From contig JBLXCH010000003.1 in the NCBI GenBank assembly GCA_048265065.1, positions 26,895 through 90,894 on the forward strand: a stretch of 64,000 bases of DNA. The letters run 5' to 3'. The notes under the pieces are model-generated. The model was not told where the DNA came from and made no database searches. It saw nothing but the letters and a program-made list of their open reading frames with translations. Every line of letters begins with the position of its first letter. Positions within the stretch are counted from its first letter, which is position 1. Shown here in pieces: positions 45,344-54,020 of this stretch. The stretch comes from Motiliproteus sp048265065 (GTDB lineage Bacteria; Pseudomonadota; Gammaproteobacteria; Pseudomonadales; Balneatricaceae). Position numbers and translations under genes: made by a program.

Positions 45344-45766
45344 GTGAACAAAACTAGTCGTACTCCATACCAAGGGCGAACGACCAGAAAACATCACCAA
45401 TTACTTGTTCGGATCTTGTTAGCTCAGTTACTGCTGAGTGCTGTAATAATTTTGTGTTTATATGTTTTTTTTGGCTGGGTTGCAGCGTATTCGGGCCTAT
45501 TGGGTGGTGTTATCTACCTAGTTCCGAATGCCTATCAGCTAAGACATATAGTTGCGCCTGAGAATTCAAACAATATAGGCCACGCCCTTCGGGGAATGTA
45601 CAAAAGCGAAATATGGAAAATGGCTATAACAGCGGTGCTGTTTGCCTTATCTTTCGGCATAGTCCGCCCAATTGAGCCCTTTTCCTTATTTAGCGTTTTT
45701 GTGCTGTTACAACTAGTTGGAGTGTTTTCTACCGTGTTGAAAAGCCGGAATAGAAAGCACAATTAA
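45344..45766 (+). CDS. atpI: ATP synthase protein I
   Basis: This small membrane protein (about 140 residues) with four hydrophobic segments is the first gene of the atp operon. AtpI helps assemble the c-ring and is not essential. The sequence LLLSAVIILCLYVFFGWVAAYSGLLGG followed by NAYQLRHIV fits the family (quoted in parts). The start is GTG 45344; a TTG at 45293 in the same frame lies right at the predicted transcription start, so it is unlikely. No strong ribosome site precedes the GTG. Confidence 0.85.
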   Translation: MNKTSRTPYQGRTTRKHHQLLVRILLAQLLLSAVIILCLYVFFGWVAAYSGLLGGVIYLVPNAYQLRHIVAPENSNNIGHALRGMYKSEIWKMAITAVLFALSFGIVRPIEPFSLFSVFVLLQLVGVFSTVLKSRNRKHN

Positions 45767-45827
45767 CTATGCGCGGTTTAAACGTAAACAAGTTTTAGTA
45801 TTTTAAAGTTAAGTTTGAGAGGAAATT

Positions 45828-46688
45828 ATGGCTGCAGAAGGCGGACTTACAACCTCCGGGTATATTATCCACCACTTAACCAACCTAACCTACGGGAAAC
45901 TACCGGAAGGTTTTGTTCGCTATAACGGCGAAGTTGTTGGTGACGGTGGAACATGGACAATTGCACACGGTAATGAAGCTGCATCAATGGGCTTTTGGGC
46001 AATTAACCTGGATTCAATGTTGTTCTCAGTAGGCTTGGGCTTATTGTTTATTTGGCTTTTCCACAAAGCGGCAACCAAAGCGACAGCCGGTGTGCCGGGT
46101 GGACTACAAAACTTTGTAGAATGCTTAGTTGAGTTTGTTGACGATAACGTCAAGTCGACATTCCATGGCCGTAACCCTGTTTTAGCTCCACTAGCCTTAA
46201 CGATCTTCGTTTGGGTTTTCTTGATGAACTTAATGGATTTGATCCCAGTTGATTTTGTGCCTTATCTGGCTCAACAAATGGGAGTTCCTTATCTGAAAAT
46301 AGTTCCAACTACCGATGTTAACGTCACTATGGGTATGGCCCTTAGTGTCTTCGCGCTCATCATCTATTACAGCTTAGCTGTGAAAGGTCCGAAAGAGTTT
46401 GCGGCAGAACTAACACTGCAACCACTAGGCAAGTTCATGATTCCTGCGAACTTGTTCTTGGAAGGCGTTAACTTATTGGCTAAGCCTGTTTCTTTGGGTC
46501 TACGACTTTTCGGAAACATGTACGCTGGTGAAATGATCTTCATCCTGATTGCTTTATTGCCTTTCTGGATGCAGTGGGTGTTATCTGTTCCTTGGGCGAT
46601 TTTCCACATTTTGGTAATCACTCTACAGGCATTTATTTTCATGGTGTTGACTATCGTGTACCTAAGCATGGCTCACGAATCACACTAA
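45828..46688 (+). CDS. atpB: ATP synthase Fo subunit a
   Basis: This 286-residue membrane stator subunit forms the proton half-channels. The essential arginine is in the conserved segment LGLRLFGNMYAGEMIF near residue 225. About six membrane helices are visible, with the C-terminal helix ILVITLQAFIFMVLTIVYLSMAHE. GAGAGGAAATT precedes the ATG. It is the second gene of atpIBEFHAGDC. Confidence 0.97.
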   Translation: MAAEGGLTTSGYIIHHLTNLTYGKLPEGFVRYNGEVVGDGGTWTIAHGNEAASMGFWAINLDSMLFSVGLGLLFIWLFHKAATKATAGVPGGLQNFVECLVEFVDDNVKSTFHGRNPVLAPLALTIFVWVFLMNLMDLIPVDFVPYLAQQMGVPYLKIVPTTDVNVTMGMALSVFALIIYYSLAVKGPKEFAAELTLQPLGKFMIPANLFLEGVNLLAKPVSLGLRLFGNMYAGEMIFILIALLPFWMQWVLSVPWAIFHILVITLQAFIFMVLTIVYLSMAHESH

Positions 46689-46735
46689 GATTTTGATTTA
46701 AACTTTACTTTTAAACTCTGAACTAGGAGAAAACA

Positions 46736-46972
46736 ATGGAAGCTGCTCTGTTATACATTGCTGGTGCTTTGGTAATGGGTCTGGGTGCTACTGGTGCTGC
46801 GATCGGTATCGGTATTCTAGGTGGTAAATTCTTGGAAGGCGGTGCTCGTCAGCCAGAACTAATCCCAATGCTACGTACTCAGTTCTTCATCGTTATGGGT
46901 CTTGTTGATGCGATCCCAATGATCGGTGTAGGTATCGGTATGTACATCATGTTTGTTGTTACAGCTGGCTAA
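46736..46972 (+). CDS. atpE: ATP synthase Fo subunit c
   Basis: This 78-residue helical hairpin builds the rotating c-ring. The proton-carrying carboxylate is D58 in GLVDAIPMIG, and the polar loop is GARQPELIP. It is a standard H+-type ring: the Na+-binding signature (Gln and Glu/Ser-Thr pattern) is not seen. The AGGAGA ribosome site is strong, fitting the high copy number of this subunit. Confidence 0.97.
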   Translation: MEAALLYIAGALVMGLGATGAAIGIGILGGKFLEGGARQPELIPMLRTQFFIVMGLVDAIPMIGVGIGMYIMFVVTAG

Positions 46973-47056
46973 GTCGATATCTTTCAACTCCGGTTTTTCT
47001 ATGGATTCGAAAGAAACCTAGGAATTGTTGAATAAAGAGTAACGAGAGGTATTGGC

Positions 47057-47527
47057 GTGAATATCAATGCAACAATGATTGGCCAGGCTATCGCGTTTGC
47101 CTTCTTTGTTTGGTTCTGCATGAAGTATGTTTGGCCTCCGGTCACGGCAGCACTTGAAGAACGTAAGAAGAAGATTGCCGACGGTCTGGATGCTGCTGAA
47201 CGCGCCAGTCGTGATCTTGAATTGGCTAAAGAAAAAGCCATTGAAGAATTGCGTGAAGGTAAAGAGCAGGCTGCTACGATTATTGAGCAAGCTAACAAGC
47301 GTGCTAATCAAATTGTAGATGAAGCTAAAGAACAAGCTCTAGCCGAAGGTGTGCGTCTAAAGGCAGCTGCACAAGCGGAAATTGATCAAGAAATGAATCG
47401 TGCAAAAGAAGCGCTACGTAGCCAAGTGGCTGTTTTAGCGGTATCTGGTGCTGAGAAAATCTTGGGCAAGTCTGTCGATAGCAAAGTTCAGGCTGAGCTG
47501 GTAGACCAACTGGCAGCGGAGCTGTAA
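47057..47527 (+). CDS. atpF: ATP synthase Fo subunit b
   Basis: This 156-residue peripheral stalk subunit has an N-terminal membrane helix (about 5-27) followed by a long charged coiled coil rich in Ala, Glu, Lys and Arg. The GTG start at 47057 has GAGAGG 9 bases upstream. NINATMIGQAIAFAFFVWFCMKYVWPP is typical of gammaproteobacterial subunit b (quoted in family form). Length equals that of E. coli subunit b. Confidence 0.96.
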   Translation: MNINATMIGQAIAFAFFVWFCMKYVWPPVTAALEERKKKIADGLDAAERASRDLELAKEKAIEELREGKEQAATIIEQANKRANQIVDEAKEQALAEGVRLKAAAQAEIDQEMNRAKEALRSQVAVLAVSGAEKILGKSVDSKVQAELVDQLAAEL

Positions 47528-47543
47528 GCGAGCGAGGTGAATA

Positions 47544-48074
47544 ATGGCTGAATTAAGCACAATCGCACGACCTTACACTAAAGCGGCTTTCGAGGCAGCT
47601 CGTGAGCAAAAAGCTTTAGAACAATGGTCAGGCGCAATCGCTCTGGCAGCTCAAGCCACAAAAGACGAGCAGGTATCACAACTGCTGAGCAACCCTGCCA
47701 TCGATGGTGAGCAGAAAGCCCAGTTGATTTTGGATATCAGCTCAGACGCGAACGAACAGTTTCAGAACTTTATTAAAGTTCTAGCCGAAAATAATCGACT
47801 GTTCGTACTACCAGAAATTTCGACGTTGTTCGAAAGTTTGAAAGCGCAGCAAGAAAAGAGTGTCGATATCGTCGTCACAGCAGCGTTTGACCTAACTGAC
47901 GACCAACAGACCAAGCTAGCTCAGGCCCTTGGCAAAAAGCTCGATCGTGACGTGAATATCAGTAGCGAAGTCGACGCATCATTGATTGGCGGTTTGCTAA
48001 TCAAAGCTGGCGACTTAGTAATTGATGGTTCTGTCCGCGGCAAGCTTGCCAAACTGTCCGAAGCATTAACCTGA
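47544..48074 (+). CDS. atpH: ATP synthase F1 subunit delta
   Basis: This 176-residue protein joins the b-stalk to the top of the alpha3beta3 head. It has the N-terminal six-helix domain (STIARPYTKAAFEAAREQ) and the C-terminal signature VDASLIGGLLIKAGDLVIDGSV. It lies 16 bases after atpF and 16 before atpA. Confidence 0.96.
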   Translation: MAELSTIARPYTKAAFEAAREQKALEQWSGAIALAAQATKDEQVSQLLSNPAIDGEQKAQLILDISSDANEQFQNFIKVLAENNRLFVLPEISTLFESLKAQQEKSVDIVVTAAFDLTDDQQTKLAQALGKKLDRDVNISSEVDASLIGGLLIKAGDLVIDGSVRGKLAKLSEALT

Positions 48075-48090
48075 GCGAGAGGGATAGAGC

Positions 48091-49635
48091 ATGCAGCAAC
48101 TGAATCCATCTGAGATCAGCGAAATTATTAAGAAGCGTATCGATAATCTCGATGTGTCTTCACAAGCCCAGAATGAGGGCACTATTGTTAGCGTTTCCGA
48201 CGGTATCGTTTTGATCCACGGTCTTGCTGACGTAATGTACGGGGAAATGATTGAGTTCCCTGGTGGCGTTTATGGTATGGCACTTAACTTAGAGCGTGAC
48301 TCTGTAGGTGCGGTAGTATTAGGTGATTACCTAACCCTAAACGAAGGTATGACCGCACGTTGTACTGGTCGTATCTTGGAAGTACCTGTTGGTCCTGAGT
48401 TGCTAGGTCGCGTTGTTGACGCACTGGGTAACCCAATCGACGGTAAAGGTCCAATTGAAGCGAAAGTTACTGACCCAATCGAAAAAGTGGCACCGGGTGT
48501 AATCTGGCGTAAGTCAGTTGATGAACCAATGCAGACTGGCTACAAGGCTATCGACTCGATGGTTCCTGTAGGTCGTGGTCAGCGTGAATTAATCATCGGT
48601 GACCGTCAGACGGGTAAGACTGCAATCGCTATCGATGCAATCATCAACCAAAAGTCTACTGGCGTTAAGTGTGTTTATGTTGCGATCGGTCAGAAGCAAT
48701 CAACTATTGCTAACGTCGTTCGTAAACTTGAAGAACACGGCGCAATGGACCACACCATTATCGTAGCGGCTGGCGCATCTGACCCTGCAGCAATGCAGTT
48801 CTTGTCAGCATACGCGGGTTGTACAATGGGTGAATACTTCCGTGACCGCGGTGAAGATGCTTTGATCGTTTATGATGATTTGTCTAAGCAAGCTGTTGCT
48901 TATCGTCAGATCTCATTGCTACTTCGTCGTCCACCAGGTCGTGAAGCATACCCAGGTGACGTATTCTACTTGCACTCACGCTTGCTAGAACGTTCATCAC
49001 GTGTATCTGAAGAATATGTAGAAAAGTTCACCGACGGTGCAGTTAAAGGTAAGACCGGTTCTTTGACCGCTCTACCTATCATCGAAACACAAGGCGGTGA
49101 CGTATCAGCATTCGTACCTACCAACGTAATCTCTATTACCGATGGTCAGATCTTCGTAGAAACTGACTTGTTCAACTCAGGTATTCGTCCTGCGATGAAC
49201 GCTGGTATTTCGGTATCTCGTGTTGGTGGTGCAGCGCAAACTAAGATCATCAAGAAGCTAGGTGGCGGTATTCGTCTAGCCTTAGCCCAGTATCGTGAAT
49301 TGGCGGCATTCTCGCAGTTCGCTTCTGATCTTGATGAAGTCACTCGTAAGCAGCTTGAGCATGGTGAACGTGTTACCGAACTGATGAAGCAAAATCAGTA
49401 CGCACCAATGAGCTTGGGTGAAATGGGTCTGATGCTGTACGCAGCAAACGAAGGCCAGCTTGATGACGTTGATCTTAAGAAGACGCTAGATTTTGAAGCA
49501 GCGTTAATCGCTTACTTCAATTCTGAGCATGCTGAACTGATGGCCAAGGTTAACGAAACTGGCGCTTACGGCGATGATGTCGCTGCTGAGTTCAAAGCCG
49601 GTATCGAGAAGTTCAAGAGCACTCAAACTTATTAA
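48091..49635 (+). CDS. atpA: ATP synthase F1 subunit alpha
   Basis: This 514-residue non-catalytic nucleotide-binding subunit has Walker A GDRQTGKTAIAIDAI near residue 170, the family signature PAMNAGISVSRVGGAAQ and the conserved arginine finger region near it. Codon use is even and GC-moderate with strong preference for common codons, as expected of a highly expressed gene. A GC-rich hairpin (about 49639-49662) lies between it and atpG. Confidence 0.98.
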   Translation: MQQLNPSEISEIIKKRIDNLDVSSQAQNEGTIVSVSDGIVLIHGLADVMYGEMIEFPGGVYGMALNLERDSVGAVVLGDYLTLNEGMTARCTGRILEVPVGPELLGRVVDALGNPIDGKGPIEAKVTDPIEKVAPGVIWRKSVDEPMQTGYKAIDSMVPVGRGQRELIIGDRQTGKTAIAIDAIINQKSTGVKCVYVAIGQKQSTIANVVRKLEEHGAMDHTIIVAAGASDPAAMQFLSAYAGCTMGEYFRDRGEDALIVYDDLSKQAVAYRQISLLLRRPPGREAYPGDVFYLHSRLLERSSRVSEEYVEKFTDGAVKGKTGSLTALPIIETQGGDVSAFVPTNVISITDGQIFVETDLFNSGIRPAMNAGISVSRVGGAAQTKIIKKLGGGIRLALAQYRELAAFSQFASDLDEVTRKQLEHGERVTELMKQNQYAPMSLGEMGLMLYAANEGQLDDVDLKKTLDFEAALIAYFNSEHAELMAKVNETGAYGDDVAAEFKAGIEKFKSTQTY

Positions 49636-49709
49636 TCGCTGGGGAGCTTGCGGGCTCCCAGCAGTTTCGAGATTGAGTAGAACTTCAATGAACTTAAAGG
49701 CATAAAGAT

Positions 49710-50573
49710 ATGGCAGTCGGAAAAGAGATCAAGACCCAGATCGCCAGTATCCAAAGCACGCGTAAAATTACTAGTGCGATGGAGATGGTTGCTGCATCTA
49801 AAATGCGTCGTGCTGAAGAGCGTATGGCGGCTAGCCGCCCTTACGCAGATCGCATGCGCAGTGTAATCCAGCATTTGGCGAAATCTAATCCTGAATATAA
49901 GCACCTTTATTTGCAGGAACGGGATGTTAAACGGGTTGGCTATATTGTTGTATCAACCGATCGTGGTCTTTGTGGTGGCTTGAACGCAAACGCGTTTAAA
50001 GCAATGGTCGCCTCAATGTCTGGTTTTAACGACCAAGGTATCGAAATCGATATCTGTGCGATTGGCGGTAAAGCAGGTGCTTTCTTCCGTAATTACGGCG
50101 GCAACGTTGTCGCTGCTACAGCAGGTTTGGGCGATAAGCCAGAACTTAGCAAGTTGATCGGTAGCGTCAAAGTGATGCTCGACAACTACTCGGAAGGCAA
50201 GATTGACCAGTTGTTTATCGTATACAACAACTTCGTTAACACAATGTCCCAGAAGCCTGTAATTGAACAGCTTCTACCATTGAAAGCAGAAGATGATGAC
50301 GAAACCTTGAATCATCACTGGGATTACATCTATGAGCCAGATGCAAAAGAGCTTTTAGATGGCCTACTAACGCGTTATTTAGAAGCGTTAGTTTATCAAG
50401 GTGTCGTTGAAAACAACGCCTGTGAGCAAGCCGCGCGTATGATCGCGATGAAGAACGCCACGGATAACGCTGGTGATCTGATTAAAGATCTACAAAGGGT
50501 TTACAACAAGGCACGTCAAGCCGCGATTACTCAAGAGATCTCAGAGATCGTGAGTGGCGCAGCAGCTGTTTAA
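49710..50573 (+). CDS. atpG: ATP synthase F1 subunit gamma
   Basis: This 287-residue central rotor shaft has the N-terminal coiled coil KEIKTQIASIQSTRKITSAMEMVAASKM, the Rossmann-like middle with STDRGLCGGLNAN, and the C-terminal helix ending RVYNKARQAAITQEISEIVSGAAAV (family signature, quoted in parts). Length is normal. Confidence 0.98.
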   Translation: MAVGKEIKTQIASIQSTRKITSAMEMVAASKMRRAEERMAASRPYADRMRSVIQHLAKSNPEYKHLYLQERDVKRVGYIVVSTDRGLCGGLNANAFKAMVASMSGFNDQGIEIDICAIGGKAGAFFRNYGGNVVAATAGLGDKPELSKLIGSVKVMLDNYSEGKIDQLFIVYNNFVNTMSQKPVIEQLLPLKAEDDDETLNHHWDYIYEPDAKELLDGLLTRYLEALVYQGVVENNACEQAARMIAMKNATDNAGDLIKDLQRVYNKARQAAITQEISEIVSGAAAV

Positions 50574-50615
50574 CAGGTGAAGCTCTTTTAAGGGCAAGGT
50601 TAAGAGGAATCAAAC

Positions 50616-52013
50616 ATGAGTAGCGGACGCATTGTACAAATTATCGGTGCCGTTATCGACGTTGAGTTTCCACGTGACAATGTACCTAAGGTATATGACG
50701 CGCTGAAAGTAAACTCACAAGATCTTACGTTAGAAGTTCAGCAGCAGCTGGGTGACGGCGTAGTACGCACCATCGCTATGGGTCAGACTGAAGGTCTGAA
50801 ACGTGGTGTTGACGTAGAAAATACTGGTGCGCCAGTTTCTGTACCTGTAGGTATCGAAACCTTAGGTCGTATCATGGACGTATTGGGTAACCCAATCGAT
50901 GAATGTGGCCCAATCGGTGAAAAAGAGCGCATGTCTATTCACCGTAAAGCGCCTTCATATGAAGACCAAGCGGCGTCTAGCGAATTGCTAGAAACTGGTA
51001 TCAAAGTTATCGATCTGGTTTGCCCATTCGCGAAGGGTGGTAAAGTAGGTTTGTTCGGTGGTGCCGGTGTTGGTAAGACCGTTAACATGATGGAATTGAT
51101 CAACAACATTGCAACAGAACACTCAGGTTTGTCTGTATTTGCTGGTGTAGGTGAGCGTACTCGTGAGGGTAACGACTTCTACTTCGAGATGCAGGAAGCC
51201 GGCGTTGTAAACGTTGAAAAATTCGATCAATCGAAAGTTGCAATGGTTTACGGTCAGATGAACGAGCCACCTGGAAACCGTCTGCGTGTAGCATTGACTG
51301 GTTTGACCATGGCAGAACGTTTCCGTGACGAAGGTCGTGACGTACTGTTGTTCATCGATAACATCTACCGTTACACATTGGCGGGTACAGAAGTATCTGC
51401 ATTGTTGGGTCGTATGCCTTCTGCGGTAGGTTACCAGCCAACATTAGCGGAAGAGATGGGTGTTCTTCAGGAACGTATCACGTCGACTAAGACTGGCTCT
51501 ATCACGTCTATCCAAGCGGTATATGTACCTGCGGATGACTTGACCGATCCATCACCAGCGACAACCTTCTCTCACTTGGACGCAACAGTTGTATTGTCTC
51601 GTGACATCGCTTCTTTGGGTATCTACCCTGCGATCGATCCATTGGACTCTTCTTCACGTCAGCTAGATCCATTGGTTATCGGTCAAGAGCACTATGACGT
51701 TGCCCGTGCGGTACAGGGTACGTTACAGCGCTATAAAGAACTGAAAGACATCATTGCGATCTTGGGTATGGACGAATTATCTGAAGAAGATAAATTGACT
51801 GTATCTCGTGCTCGTAAGATTCAGCGTTTCCTATCTCAGCCATTCAACGTTGCCAAAGTGTTTACCGGTCAAGACGGTAAGATCGTTCCTCTTAAGGAAA
51901 CGATTTCTAGCTTTACAGCAATCTTGGCAGGCGAGTATGACGAACTTCCGGAACAAGCCTTCTACATGGTTGGCGGTATCGACGAAGTTGTTGAGAAAGC
52001 GAAGAGCATGTAA
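50616..52013 (+). CDS. atpD: ATP synthase F1 subunit beta
   Basis: This 465-residue catalytic subunit has Walker A GGAGVGKTVNMMELI, the catalytic-glutamate segment GVGERTREGND, and Walker B VLLFIDNIYRYTLAGTE. AGAGGAATCAAAC precedes the ATG. The Tyr in NIYRYT (Phe in E. coli) is a common variant in pseudomonads and relatives. Together with AtpA it forms the alpha3beta3 head. Confidence 0.98.
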   Translation: MSSGRIVQIIGAVIDVEFPRDNVPKVYDALKVNSQDLTLEVQQQLGDGVVRTIAMGQTEGLKRGVDVENTGAPVSVPVGIETLGRIMDVLGNPIDECGPIGEKERMSIHRKAPSYEDQAASSELLETGIKVIDLVCPFAKGGKVGLFGGAGVGKTVNMMELINNIATEHSGLSVFAGVGERTREGNDFYFEMQEAGVVNVEKFDQSKVAMVYGQMNEPPGNRLRVALTGLTMAERFRDEGRDVLLFIDNIYRYTLAGTEVSALLGRMPSAVGYQPTLAEEMGVLQERITSTKTGSITSIQAVYVPADDLTDPSPATTFSHLDATVVLSRDIASLGIYPAIDPLDSSSRQLDPLVIGQEHYDVARAVQGTLQRYKELKDIIAILGMDELSEEDKLTVSRARKIQRFLSQPFNVAKVFTGQDGKIVPLKETISSFTAILAGEYDELPEQAFYMVGGIDEVVEKAKSM

Positions 52014-52080
52014 ACCGTCTTTGCATCGCAGTTTGGGTGAGTTAACTCAAACTGCGGTTTAGACGTCAAAGAGGTGATAT

Positions 52081-52506
52081 ATGGCTATGACAGTTCATTG
52101 CGATATCGTAAGTGCAGAAGAAGAAATCTTCTCAGGCCTAATTGAATTTGTTTCGATTACAGGTAGCTTAGGTGATTTGGGTATTACACCGGGTCACGCT
52201 CCATTGCTTACTGAAATCAAGCCAGGTCCAGTAGAACTGCGCAAGCAGGGTGGCGAAGAAGATGTCTTTTACGTGTCTGGTGGTTTTGTTGAGGTTCAGC
52301 CTAGCAAAGTAACCATTATGGCCGATACTGCTTTGCGCGCATCTGATATGAGCGAAGCTGCAGCCGAAGAAGCACGTCAGGAAGCAGAAAAAGCATTGTC
52401 AGATAAGAGTGCTGATTTTGAGTACACTCGTGCAACAGTTCAGTTGGCTGAGGCAGCGGCGCAATTGCGTACAATCCAGCAAATTAAGAAGAAACTAGGT
52501 CGCTAG
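52081..52506 (+). CDS. atpC: ATP synthase F1 subunit epsilon
   Basis: This 141-residue subunit has an N-terminal beta-sandwich (MTVHCDIVSAEEEIFSGL, GDLGITPGHAPLLTEI) and a C-terminal helical hairpin that inhibits ATP hydrolysis. It is the last gene of the operon and is followed by a strong terminator. Confidence 0.97.
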   Translation: MAMTVHCDIVSAEEEIFSGLIEFVSITGSLGDLGITPGHAPLLTEIKPGPVELRKQGGEEDVFYVSGGFVEVQPSKVTIMADTALRASDMSEAAAEEARQEAEKALSDKSADFEYTRATVQLAEAAAQLRTIQQIKKKLGR

Positions 52507-52531
52507 ATCAGTTATTTAGTGATTTTCTTCG

Positions 52532-52565
52532 AAAAAAAAGGTGGTCAAGTTGACCGCCTTTTTTT
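52532..52565 (+). terminator. Intrinsic terminator of the atp operon
   Basis: AAGGTGGTCAA (52538-52548) pairs with TTGACCGCCTT (52550-52560) with one G-T pair and a short loop, flanked by an A run upstream and seven Ts downstream. Confidence 0.9.
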
Positions 52566-52622
52566 ATGCCTGTAAAAAAGTGTTTTAATCAGGGAAGTCA
52601 ATCAACGGGAGCACACCTTATT

Positions 52623-53987
52623 ATGTCCCTAGATGTTGTTATCTTGGCCGCGGGTCAAGGAACTCGGATGAAATCCAGTTTACCTAAAGTCCTTCATCCA
52701 ATTGCTGGCAAACCAATGGTCGGGCATGTGCTAGATACCGCACGGCATTTACAAGCTGACCACCTCCATGTGGTTGTCGGCCATGGCAGCGATAAACTAC
52801 GGGACTACCTAGCCAGCAGTAATGACGTGAATGTCGTAGCGCAAGAAGAACAGCTAGGCACAGGGCATGCTGTTGCTCAGGCTATTCCTGACATCGCGGT
52901 GGATAGTACTGTATTGATTCTCTACGGTGATGTGCCGTTAATATCAGAAAGTACTCTCTCACGTCTTGTGGACAGTTCTGCAGGCACACAGGTCGCGTTA
53001 TTAACGGTTGAGCTGGATAACCCTTCTGGTTATGGCCGCATACTACGAGGTACAGACGGAGATGTTTTAGCGATTGTTGAACAAAAAGATGCCAACATTG
53101 AGCAGCTTAAAGTCAATGAAGTGAACACTGGAATAATGGCTGTCCCGGCGAATTTGCTCAAGAAGTGGTTACCACAGCTTTCATCAAATAATGCACAAGG
53201 TGAATATTATCTTACCGATATTATTGCGATGGCAGCTTCAGAAGGAGTCAATGTTGTAGCGAGTCAGCCTGCAGCTGCCGCTGAAGTTGAAGGGGTTAAT
53301 AACCGCCAACAACTGGCTAAGTTAGAACGGATTTATCAAAACGCTCAGACTGATTTTTGGATGGCCTTTGGTGTGACATTCTTCGATCCTAATCGTGTCG
53401 ATTTCCGCGGGGAAGTTGAATTAGGTCAGGATGTCACTGTTGACGTTAATGTTATTTTTGAAGGTCATGTTCGAATCGATAATAACGTCAGTATTGGCCC
53501 TAATTGCGTGCTTAAAAACTGCGTGATTGCTGAAGGTGTCACCATAAAAGCCAATACACTCGTTGAAGATAGTACTATAGGTAGCGGCTGTGAAGTTGGC
53601 CCCTTTGCACGCATTCGGCCGGGCACTGAGTTAGCTAGCGGTGTTAAAATTGGTAATTTTGTGGAAACCAAAAAAGCTATCGTCGGCGAAGGTTCAAAAA
53701 TTAATCACTTAAGTTATGTCGGCGATTCCGTGCTAGGCAAGGGCGTTAATATTGGCGCAGGGACTATCACGTGCAACTACGACGGTGTGAATAAGCATCA
53801 GACGCAGATTGGCGATAACGCTTTCATCGGCTCAAACACCTCATTAGTGGCTCCCGTTCAGATTGCCGCAGGGGCCACGACCGGTGCGGGCTCAACGATC
53901 ACCAAAGCAGTGCCAGAAGATACATTGGCAGTAGCTCGTGGTAAGCAAGTTCAAATTAAAGAATGGAAACGCCCAGAAAAATCCTAA
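52623..53987 (+). CDS. glmU: Bifunctional GlcNAc-1-P uridyltransferase/GlcN-1-P acetyltransferase
   Basis: This 454-residue enzyme makes UDP-GlcNAc for peptidoglycan and LPS. The N-terminal nucleotidyltransferase has LAAGQGTRMKSSLPKVLHP and a C-terminal left-handed beta-helix acetyltransferase (about 250-454) has GNFVETKKA and NIGAGTITCNYDG. ATG 52623 is chosen because GGGAG lies upstream and the protein then starts at the conserved SLDVVILAAG; an ATG 19 codons earlier overlaps the atp terminator. Confidence 0.97.
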   Translation: MSLDVVILAAGQGTRMKSSLPKVLHPIAGKPMVGHVLDTARHLQADHLHVVVGHGSDKLRDYLASSNDVNVVAQEEQLGTGHAVAQAIPDIAVDSTVLILYGDVPLISESTLSRLVDSSAGTQVALLTVELDNPSGYGRILRGTDGDVLAIVEQKDANIEQLKVNEVNTGIMAVPANLLKKWLPQLSSNNAQGEYYLTDIIAMAASEGVNVVASQPAAAAEVEGVNNRQQLAKLERIYQNAQTDFWMAFGVTFFDPNRVDFRGEVELGQDVTVDVNVIFEGHVRIDNNVSIGPNCVLKNCVIAEGVTIKANTLVEDSTIGSGCEVGPFARIRPGTELASGVKIGNFVETKKAIVGEGSKINHLSYVGDSVLGKGVNIGAGTITCNYDGVNKHQTQIGDNAFIGSNTSLVAPVQIAAGATTGAGSTITKAVPEDTLAVARGKQVQIKEWKRPEKS

Positions 53988-54020
53988 CGAGTAGCGGAAC
54001 GGGTTAAAAGGAAAGCATTT